From: Azolla caroliniana
Taxonomy: Eukaryota > Polypodiophyta
Direction: 5' to 3'
Assembly (NCBI GenBank): GCA_043228905.1
Contig: JBHGNT010000001.1
Location: 620,001-684,000, forward strand
DNA length: 64,000 bases
A program made the translations under genes and the position numbers. Shown here piece by piece: positions 47,515 through 57,940 of the stretch. Position 1 is the first letter of the stretch, and the number at the start of each line of letters is the position of its first letter. The notes under the pieces are model-generated. The model searched no databases. It was given only the letters and a program-made list of their open reading frames with translations, and was not told the DNA's origin.

Positions 47515-50500
47515 ATGTCCATGGAATTCTCTCCTCGCTCCTCTTCCAATTATCGAAAGCAATCCATTGAGAGGATGGCTTCCATGGATGAACAGATGAG
47601 AAAGCTCGTCCCATGCAAGGTTTCTGATGACGACAAGCTCATCGAACACGACCTGATCCTACTCGATCGCTTCATCGACATCCTCCAAGACCTCCATGGA
47701 GAAGAGATTCGAGACAAGGTACACACTCAAGTAGATTGAGAGAAAAGATGAGCGTGTGTTTCTATAAACAGAAATGGTGATGGTAATGGTAATGGTATGT
47801 TCATGGCTTTGATAGGTCAAAGTGATGAACTATGTCGATTTTACAGAATGGATTGGATGAAAAACTAAAGCAAAGTTAATTTGTAGCTTCTATTAGTAAC
47901 TAGTGTATTATCAAAGTAGCTTCAATGAGATGGGGGCAATTGGTACAATGATATAGGGCCCATGATATAGTACACAGTATTCCGGCGCATTCAATGGCAT
48001 TTGATATACAGACAGGATAGATTTATATTGGGGAATGGTAGGATGTGAATTGATAGGCCCGTGAATGCTGGCATACAATGATGTTGTATGACATCAATAC
48101 CACCATCCATAGTAAACCAACTTCCTGGGTGATCATGCTCAATCTGAGACAATGATGCTATGTATCTTCCAATGCAGGAAACATCTTCCGTTGGATAATC
48201 CACGTATCTTCAGACATCTGGAGCAAGCCAAATGAACATGGTAAAAAAATACCCAATCTGCATTTACAGGCCCTGCTGACCATCTACCCCCAACAAGCGA
48301 CTCTAATTCGTGGATATCTTTTAAAAATAGCCCCAAACATCTATAATTAATAATGGTCTACAATCCGGTTGAATGATCCCAATCCCTTCCTGAAGAAGCA
48401 GTGGAAGCGGTAAACTGTGGGATGGCATGGGTAGTGGTCCGCAGAATCTGGCGCTGAACTTATTATTTGCTTGGTACACCCATATACCTGCCTATCTCCA
48501 ACTGATGTGGTGAGATATGGTTCTGTCCACAGTCCAATGATGTATCTCAATCAATATGACAGATGGATATCCATATATTGAGGGTGTAGTATAAATCTAT
48601 CCTCACGGACTTGGAGAAAGGGTCTAAATAGAAGACTATCTTCGTGCCATCCTGCACAAGTTTGATCCATGTCTTACTATTCTATAGATGAGTGAGATCT
48701 TGTCTGATGAATTTCCTAATATCTGAGTCAGTGCGAGAGGTGATGCATCTAAGGAGTACTGGTAGTACGCCAGTACGGATGCCTTACCCAGATCATGAAT
48801 ACAAGATGTATCTTCATCAATCTTCACCTAAATCGACCCCTAATAATGGTCCAAAATCAACCCCTAAATCTGCACACCATCAAGAATTTTGAGGGTGGCA
48901 AGAGTTTCAAATAGCCAGAACTTAGTACTTGGCTATTGGAACTGATTCTATGACCACATCCTCTCTAGTTCATCTAATGCTACATTTCCTATGTAACCTG
49001 ATCCTAAACTTGTCCTCTCACGGAGAAGAAAAGTCCCTGAACAATACAGCAAGCTAGGTATAATCATCTACATCATCCACCCTCTCTGTTCTATACATAA
49101 TATCATGCGTTGACTTCCTTATCCACTGAGATGTACCGTTGAACAGCATGTCATTGGGTTTCCAAAGGTTCACTGAGTTGATTATCATTTGCAAAAGAAA
49201 TTAAAGAATTGAAATGTCTCCATAAGTACTTTGATGAGTAAGTTATAAGCGCAATCTTTTCATCTGCATATAACATCATCAGTACCCAAGTATCCATGAG
49301 CAGGACACCTCTCACAATATAGTCAAAGATCTTCTCCCACAGAACCAAAAGAGTGTCACAAAAATCTGGTATCCATTTTTCACTCAAAATAATAGAATGA
49401 ACAGGATCTGAATGTCTCTCTGATGTCTGCATTATGCCTGTTTATTTTCTTATAATGCTACCATCCCATGCAACAATAATTCTGCCTGCAATGAGCTCTA
49501 CCCTCCTCAATAGCAGCACTTAGTGTGAATGTATGATCTAAAGTAAAAAACCTCCATCTGAATCCTGCACATCCTTCTGCTACACTGTAATTTTGCTAAC
49601 TCTATTGTTTTATTCACTGACTTCTTTTTATTGTTTATTTCTGTCTTTTACTGACATCTCTCTCACACCGTCTCTTGTCCTTACTCTCTATGAGTTTTGA
49701 TAACTCAATCTTGATTCTTGATGTGTATGAGATTGTAGATGTCTATAATCTATTGTCTTAGACGTGGAACTGATGTAGTATATGTAATCTGGGCACTGGG
49801 AATCTTGTATTTCTTGGAAAAACACATGTAAAATATGGGGGTTGCTGATGCCTTTGCAATGATGCACTTTGCTAAAACGTTATGATCCACACTGCTAGGC
49901 ACTATGACCCCACGCTCTGTTGTTCTTTGCAACCCATGCTCAAATACTGATGGATACAGAGAGAGTGTGGATGTGCTTCTCGGGAGAGATTGTGTGTGTC
50001 AAAAGAGTCTAGCAAAAGAAGAGTATGTGTGTCTAATATCAGCCATTTAGATATTATGTTTCTGTTCTGTGTATCATTTAGTTGAATGTGTGATAGAGTT
50101 ACACGTGTTAGGTGTAACTAATATTTCACATTCAACATAGATAGATATGCAGTCACTGATATGATGCATGTGATTGGTGACAACGATGATGATGGTGATA
50201 TGATGTACATGAATGTGAACGTAACTGTATGGGTAGCTCTATCTACAACTCATTGTGGAACACGGTGCATTGAGTGAAAAGTAATTGTAGTAGGTTGTTG
50301 GATTGCTATGGGCACAAGGTCTGCTCTCCCTAATGTGTTATTCACAGCGGGTTTGGATCTAAGGAGTCTGTTTGTCTCTGGTAGTCTTGGTGCACAGTAG
50401 CCTGTTATTGTTGGTCTTGTACTCAATTTGATGGTTGGGAAAGTAACTCCAGATCAACTGTGTCACTGCATTATGATCTTTATACTTCCATGCATAGTGA

Positions 50501-53500
50501 TCCTCAGTCTCTATCTCCTATCTGCAAAGCTTGCATATCCCCTCTGCTGAAGTTACTTGCATATCTTCATCAATTTTAAATGATATATGAGCTCAAAAGT
50601 GTGCGTGAGTCTTAGAAAAGGCTAGTAAAATGAAACGAAAACAAATTATACCTTAAGTAGATAGCCAGCCGTAGGTAACTGCAAGGCTGTGCTCAAAAAC
50701 AATTATGAGAGCGAGGGCACTGTCATGGAAGATTTATGTGAGATATATGAAAAAATCATATTTAAATCTGGTGTATTTAGGTCCTTTCATTTTATGAAAT
50801 TGCCAGTCAGTTTCCAAATGCATCGTCTCAAACAATTGATCAAAAACTTGAAGAATTAGGAAAAGAGCTTGACAGCTTGGATCCGAACCAGGCAATCATA
50901 GTGGCAAGCTCTTTCTCTCACATGCTTAATCTCACAAACCTTGCTGAGGAGGTTCAAATTGCCTTCCGTAGAAGAATCAAACTGAAAACAAGAGAGTTTG
51001 AAGATGAAAATAGTGCAATTACAGAGTCTGATCTAGAAGAGACTTTTGAAAGATTGGTTACTGAGCTGAAGAAATCACCAGAAGAGGTCTTTGAAGCTCT
51101 GAAGGCTCAAACTGTGGATCTTGTCCTCACTGCCCATCCAACACAGTCAATCCGGCGATCTTTACTTCAGAAACATGGCCGGTAAGTTCTCACATGCTTG
51201 ACATAGACATCATTTAATGCCAATTTATTTTTAGATTTGTAACTATGGTAATGAAATGGTAGTTTCATAATTAAGGTGGTGGGTTTGTGAGTTCAAGAAC
51301 TCTCTACAGTGTACTAAAAATTGTCTAAAAATGAAAACGATTCTTATAATTTACAGTATCCAGAAGTGCTTATTGAAGCTTTGCCAAGAAGACATCACCC
51401 CAGATGAGAAGAAGGAGCTTGATGAAGCCCTAAAAAGGGAGGTATATCACGCATTTGCTTTGAAATTAAATAATCAAACACTCAGATATAGCTGCATTGT
51501 AAATGCTAAAAAAATCTCTTCAAAACTTAAATTTTAAAGTTCGTTGTACCTACCAAGGTCTTACCAGTTTGGATCCCAAGTACTCTGCATCAATTAAATT
51601 CTATAGCACCACATATACTGAGTGCAAAGCTTCTAAATTATCAATGTGTGAAAAGTGTAGATAGAAATCATGAGAAATGAGATTATTAAATCTCTCATTG
51701 GCAACTTCAAAATTCAAGAAAGCTATTGATTTAAATCCGTCCTGAAATGATGTTATGTAGATTCAAGCAGCATTTCGTACGGATGAGATTAGACGGACTC
51801 CGCCTGCTCCACAAGATGAGATGCGTGCTGGGATGAGTTATTTTCATGAAACCATTTACAATGGGCTCCCAAAGTTCCTTCGACGCATAGACACTGCACT
51901 TAAGTCAATTGGAATAAAGGAACCATTACCATATAGTGTGCCCCTAATCCAGTTTTCTTCGTGGATGGGGGGTGATCGTGATGGTACTTGTGCTATGTTG
52001 ATTTATTTAAAATGCAAGATACTTTTGAGTTAGCTAATTAGTGATTTCATGACTTTGAAAAAATTTAAATACAACACATAACTTGTTGCAATTTGTTTTA
52101 CTTAGGCAATCCAAGAGTTACTCCAGAAGTAACATACGATGTATGCTTGTTAGCAAGGCTTATGGCTGCAAACTTGCATCTTTCAAAGATTGAGGATCTG
52201 ATGTTTGAGGTTTGTGCACGTTATTCCTATACTTCAGGGGTTGAAAGTCCTCTTGGGTTTCATGCTCTAAAACTTTGAATGCAGCTATCCATGTGGCGTT
52301 GTAGTGCAGAACTTAAAGCACGAGTCAATGAACTTATTTGTGCAGAGAAGAAAGGAGCTAAATATTATATGGGTACCAATCATCTTCTATCTAGCTTTAT
52401 GGACATTGTTATTTCAAATGTCATCTCTAGATCATCTCATTTCTGAATGTGCCCCAGACAATGCTTTTTTCCCATGAATAGTATGTCAGGTAGATTATAC
52501 TGATACATGGTTTGTTGAGTACGTTGAGGTAACAGAGACTTAATTTTTCAATTACTTGGTAGATTATTTTCCTTCTTAAAAGAAAATTTTGATTGCACCA
52601 ATTCCTACACTAGGATGTTTTGCCCAATTGCTTCTTTTAAACCAGAACTTTTGTTCCTTCAATTAGGGATGGGCAACGGTTCGGTTTAGACTTAACCGAT
52701 TTGGCCAAAACCGGTTTGTGCACCTCACCATTATTCTTCTTCCCTTCAACCTGAACATCCTCATCAGCACCACAAGCACCATCACCATCACCATCTCAAA
52801 TACAAATATGTGATGGCTATGGAGACATGCATGCCAATTTTCCTGGTTCTACAAGACACCTTGCTTGCTAGCACATGGACATGGCTTGCCCTCGGCCTTG
52901 CCACCATAGCCATCTTAATCCGAGCTTTCTTCACTCGATCTCGTCTCTATGAACCTCTCTCTCTCTCTCTTTCTCCCTCCTCTCCTCCTACAAATCAATC
53001 CTATATGTTAGGTAAGGAAAATGAATCCGATCTAGCAGATAAGAAAGGGAAGCCATAAAAGGTAAGGAAAATGATTAGATTAAAGAAGACAAAGAAAAAG
53101 AGAGTATGCTATGCTCATATGATGACTTGTTCTATGGGGTTCTCCCGTTGGATAATAATTGTATACAAAAACCTCCAAGGATTCAACCCAAGAGCAACAA
53201 TTGCATTATATAATTAGAGAAGAGGAAAGTATGCATCTTTCACATACTTGGCTCTCAAGAAGTGTTTGCTTTGAGAAGCAATTTGGGTGGAATAATTGCT
53301 GGAAACTAATCTTGGCATGTCATGGGCATGCCACATAAACCCAATTTTTGGCCGGATAGATTGGGGGGAAATATCAGTGGCTACTATCGAAGAAGATCAT
53401 CAGAGGAAGAGATCAACGGCCATCATCAAAGAACTTAAAGGTTGGAACTCGGGATTACCAAAGAGGATCAGTGAATCAGTGATTACCTGAAGGTGTGTAG

Positions 53501-53547
53501 GCTGCAGGCAGCAGGAGGTTGTCGTCGTCCACTATGTAGTATGCAGG

Positions 53548-53586
<39 letters not shown>

Positions 53587-56500
53587 GTCTTTCGGGAGAC
53601 TCGTGAGTCGTCACTCTAGTCTCTGATTCAACAGCCGTTGCCTATGGGCCATGGCTATGGCTTCCTCTCATTGAGTCAGTCTCTCTCTCAAGTTTCTAAC
53701 TGTCTAATTTCTAACTTTTAAGCTTTTCACTAACCTAACTATTAATTCACATAAACAGCTTAACCGGTTTGAGCCGGTTTGGCAAGGCTTAAGCAAAGCG
53801 GAACCAAGCTCAAACCACTTAGGCAGGCTCAAGCCTAAGCCGAGCCACTAAGCCTTTAACAGTTTAGGCTTGAGCCGAGCCGTTGCCGATCCCTACCTTC
53901 AATTGATTGTTCCAATTCTGTACCAATTTATACCATTTCCCAAGTTCCAGATGACAATATTTTTGTTTTTCAGAATTTTGGAAACCAATTCCTTCTAGCG
54001 AACCCTTTAGGGTGATTCTTGGAGATGTGCGTGATAAGCTTTATCAGACTCGGGAGCGTTTCCGGCAGCTTTTGGCCTCTGGAAAATCTGACATACCTGA
54101 AGAGGACACGTTTATATCTAAGGAAAAGGTATTTTGTTGTAAAATGGAAAGTGGATATGTAAAATGGCATCACTCATTTATTTCTTCAAATGAAAAGGTG
54201 CTCTTTGGAAAACAAGTTTATTTGTATTGAATTGAAGACGTGCTCTTCAAAAAACAAGTTTATTTCTTTTTAATTGAAGACGTGCTATTCAAAAAACAAG
54301 TTTATTTCTTTTTAATTGCCAGACTTTTTTTATTTTAAATTCATCTTGTAGATATTGGAGCCACTAGAGCTCTGCTATCGATCACTTAATGAGACTGGTG
54401 ATAAAAGTATTGCAGAAGGACGTCTTCTGGATGTACTCCGCCAAGTTTCATGCTTTGGTCTGAGTTTAGTGAAATTAGACATTCGACAGGAATCTGATCG
54501 TCATTCTGATGTGATGGATGCAATCACTCAATATCTTGATTTGGGTTCATACAAAGAGTGGTCAGAGGAGGAGAAACAAACCTGGCTTTTATCTGAATTG
54601 CAAGGAAAACGCCCCCTTTTTGGGCGTGATTTACCTGTAACTGAGGAGATCAAGGAAGTTTTAGATACTTTTCGAGTTATATCAGAACTTCCTTATGATT
54701 CTTTCGGACCATATATCATCTCCATGGCTACAGCACCGTCAGATGTTTTGGCTGTGGAGCTTTTACAGCGTGAATGCCACATAAAACAACCTCTTCGAGT
54801 TGTTCCTCTATTCGAAAAGCTCACAGATCTTGAAAATGCACAAGCTTCCTTGATGCGCCTCTTTTCGATTGATTGGTATCGGAACAAAATAAATGGGAAG
54901 CAAGAAGTAATGCTTGGATATTCAGATTCTGGAAAAGATGCTGGGAGACTCTCAGCTGCATGGCAGGTGTTTAAAACCCAAGAAGATTGTGTTAAGGTGG
55001 CGCAGCAATTTGGAATCAAACTGACTCTCTTTCATGGTCGTGGAGGCTCAGTTGGGAGAGGTGGAGGCCCTACTCATCTTGCCATATTGTCACAGCCTCC
55101 AGATACCATTCATGGGTCTTTACGGGTCACCATCCAAGGAGAAGTTATCCAAAAATCTTTTGGAGAGGAACATTTATGTTTCCACACCTTACAACGTTTT
55201 ACTGTCGCAACCTTAGAGCATGGAATGCAACCCCCAAGATCTCCAAAACCTGAATGGAGGGCTTTGATGGATGTAATTACACCTGTAGCAACTTGTGAGT
55301 ATCGTGAAGTCGTCTTCAACAATCCCCAGTTTGTGAAGTATTTTCGTGCGGTATATATATCTCTATGAAACTCAATTATAATCACATGCATTACAATCAC
55401 TAGCTAGTCAACTATGTTTAGAATGTGGTCCTCCTGCCTTTTACAAAGTAATTATATTTTTTTAACCATTGGGTTTTGTGGAAGAATTAATTTTAAGCTG
55501 GTAAGTGTTAGTCAAAATAACAATATGAATGTTTTTTAGAATAAGCAGAATATTAGACCCAGTGCTTTAGGTGTAAAACCCACAACCATAACCCTTACAT
55601 TAACCCATCACATTTTATATTATATTTTGAAATCATAAGTTACTATGGATTTATGAAAGCCAAGCTCTCATCTTGTGCCTAGCATGTGATGTTGTGTTTC
55701 TCTGAATATCACCTTATTTTATAATCCTTTCTTATCTTATTCAGGCAACGCCTGAGCTGGAGTATGGACGAATGAATATTGGCAGCCGACCGTCTAAGCG
55801 TAAATCCAGCGGAGGCATCGAATCATTGCGTGCTATTCCCTGGATTTTTGCTTGGACTCAAACTAGGTTTCATGTACCAGTTTGGCTTGGAATTGGTTCA
55901 GCACTAACTTACGCATTACAGAAGGACAAAAACAATTTACACATGCTACAGGAAATGTATAAGGAATGGCCTTTCTTTAGAGCAACCATTGATTTGGTAG
56001 AGATGGTGTTTGCAAAAGGTGATACAAGGATTGCAGCACTATATGACAAGTATTTGGTTTCAGGGGACCTACAGCACTTTGGGATGATGTTGAGGAATAA
56101 ATACAAGGAGACTTGCAATCTTATTTTATTGGTTAGTCATCAATGTTCTTTACTAATATCCATTTCACGCATGAAAACGCCACAAAATTTTAGGAATCTA
56201 AAAGAAAAATGGTATGTTTCTGGAATTTGTTTTGATAAATAATTCCACTCAGCAAATTAAAAAAATGTGGTTGGTACATTTGTGAATGAGGCTAGGGTGT
56301 ATTTGTCTCCAAGACTGGTTATGATTCATTCTGCTTCCCATTCCTATCAAGCTGAATGACTGGATAGATTTCACTGAACCTATATTGAAAATTTGCCATT
56401 GCATATAGGTTGCTGGGCACAATGAGATCCTTCAAGGAAACCCAACATTGAAGCAACGTTTAATGCTCCGAGAACCATATATCACCATCCTGAACATCCA

Positions 56501-56687
56501 GCAAGTCCAGACGCTTAGGAAGATAAGAAGTCAAGAGGGTAGAGGCATAAAAAGCTCGCTATTCCAAGTTGGCTCAACATCTGAGCTGTCTAATTTAAAT
56601 ACAGCAACAGAATGTCCACCAGGCCTTGAGGACACTTTGATCCTGACCATGAAGGGGATTGCAGCTGGCATGCAAAACACTGGATAG
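47515..56687 (+). CDS. PPC: Plant-type phosphoenolpyruvate carboxylase
   Basis: PEPC fixes bicarbonate onto phosphoenolpyruvate, giving cytosolic oxaloacetate. Ten exons: 47515-47718, 50781-51181, 51357-51441, 51761-51983, 52106-52209, 52285-52372, 53974-54128, 54352-55350, 55745-56131 and 56409-56687. The phase-consistent frame is 974 residues (family about 966). The catalytic motifs are intact: [20 protein letters not shown] with the active His, [40 protein letters not shown] and [19 protein letters not shown]. The C-terminus MQNTG is the plant-type ending (bacterial-type ends RNTG). The N-terminal regulatory phospho-serine context is altered but present: [11 protein letters not shown] where the family has ExxxSIDAQLR. 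Ala in [13 protein letters not shown] and Arg in [12 protein letters not shown] are the C3-form residues. Exon 2 starts with a divergent stretch ([17 protein letters not shown]). Intron 6 carries a hAT element. Confidence 0.96.
47719..50780. other. PEPC intron 1 (3.06 kb)
   Basis: This is an unusually long first intron between the regulatory N-terminal exon and the catalytic exons. It contains AT-rich sequence, GATGATGATGG-like stretches near 50185 and several open frames of 60-93 codons on both strands, none of which I recognise. Its size suggests old insertions, but no terminal repeats or domains could be seen. Confidence 0.5.
52664..53895 (+). mobile_element. Non-autonomous hAT transposon in PEPC intron 6
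   Basis: The element is 1,232 bp. The left end TAGGGATGGGCAACGG and the right end (complement TAGGGATCGGCAACGG) form terminal inverted repeats. The 8-bp duplication CCTTCAAT occurs at 52656-52663 and 53896-53903. An 8-bp duplication and TAGGG(A/G)TG-type ends are diagnostic of the hAT superfamily. Subterminal regions are rich in CGGTT/AACCG motifs. The interior has no transposase. It holds an 82-codon open frame (52810-53058) with a hydrophobic segment and a (TC)n tract at about 53550-53583. The insertion lies wholly in the intron. Confidence 0.92.
52810..53058 (+). other. Open frame inside the hAT element, possible captured gene fragment
   Basis: 82 codons beginning [15 protein letters not shown], with a hydrophobic run ([19 protein letters not shown]) followed by basic residues and then Ser/Leu/Pro-rich sequence. 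The arrangement resembles an N-terminal membrane anchor such as that of a plant P450 or a type-I-like protein, but I cannot name a family. No transposase similarity is seen. Confidence 0.3.
54198..54323 (+). repeat. Three tandem 42-bp units in PEPC intron 7
   Basis: Units start at 54198, 54240 and 54282. Each reads GTGCT(C/A)TT...AACAAGTTTATTT...ATTGAAGAC, and the second and third are nearly identical. The array fills most of intron 7 (54129-54351). Confidence 0.9.
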
Positions 56688-57940
56688 TCTGTATTTGGAG
56701 GAATGTTATGGGTATGGTGAACGATCCTAGTAGATGTGCATAATAAACCCTAAAGTCTGAACTCTTCAGGACTAAGCCCTAAATCCTAAAACTTCTCAAT
56801 CATGAACTCTTAAGACCTAGTTAACCATATTTGTTTGTCTATAAATAATAAATCAATATCTGAGTCCTTTAGAAAACTCAAGTTATTTTAACAGTAAAGA
56901 AATTGAAATTCAAGCACATTAAGAACAAATTACCTTAATGAAGTATGTAACAATCAGTAAATAAATCCAACTTATGTAATAAATCAACATCTGAGTCCTT
57001 GAGAGAACTCGAGTTTGATGGTAAAGAAATTGAAATTCAGACAAATGTAAGAACAGCTTACCTTTATAAGATATGTAACAATCAGTAAATAACTCCAACG
57101 TATGATGAAAAACCACTCTTGATCAGTAAATAACTCCCAGATATGTTGGAGAAAAGCCCTGTCATATGTTCCAACAGTTGTAAGACACCATCAATTTAGA
57201 ATTTGCAAATATGTCTCTCTGCTATATTCAGTGTATATTAGTATGTACCTTTTGATCATCATTCATTACAAGTTGCAAATACTTGCAAATATGATTCTTT
57301 GCTTTATAAGTGTATGTAGCACATATGTTTTGACCATCATCAGTAGGATTTGCAGATATGATTTATCACACATGTTTGCTTGCTTAGATTTTTGCTCTTC
57401 TTGGGATGACATCTTCTGTATCAGACGTAAAGTCTAACTTGAAGTTTCAATTTGAAACACTTTTTTCACGCAACAAGACTTTTATCTGATCCTTTGGTCA
57501 ATGGCTCTAACTTATTCCAAGCCATTAATCTTCAGAGAGTTTCTTGCTTTATAATCTTTTGTTTGGTTTATTTGCTTTCAGTGGCCCTAAATGGCTACAC
57601 AGGGAGTAGAATGACACTAAGTAATATGTTGAATACACAAATCATAACAAGTTGGTTGCTTAGTTTTATGAACACAAGTTTTTAATTGTGTACTTTTAGT
57701 TAAAAGGTGAGACTACACAAGCTACTCCCACCTTCCAAACACAGGTTCATAATCAATTGCATAATTTCTACGTTCAACTCCCACCCCTGTGGGGTTCAGA
57801 AGTGGCAACAAGGATTCCATTAAGCAAATAAACATAAGGGACATGTTGTTGCCATTAGGCAGATAAAACAATATGAGACAGAGCCTTGATTCATCGTTGC
57901 ACTGTCCTGTATTGATATATGATATCATGGCCTGCTTGAA
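56688..57940. other. PEPC - PPR convergent spacer with local duplications
   Basis: This stretch contains the PEPC 3' UTR. A tandem duplication of about 131 bp lies at 56846-57107 (TAATAAATCAATATCTGAG to ATGTAACAATCAGTAAATAA). A shorter diverged direct repeat sits at about 57200-57365, sharing TTTGCAAATATG, CTTT/CTATAT and TTTTGACCATCAT. The rest is AT-rich, including the presumed PPR 3' UTR. No gene seen. Confidence 0.6.
56846..57107 (+). repeat. Tandem duplication of about 131 bp
   Basis: Copy 1 is 56846-56976 and copy 2 is 56977-57107. Shared blocks are AATCAA(T/C)ATCTGAGTCCTT, GGTAAAGAAATTGAAATTCA and TATGTAACAATCAGTAAATAA. A third remnant (GATCAGTAAATAACTCCC) follows. Confidence 0.85.
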
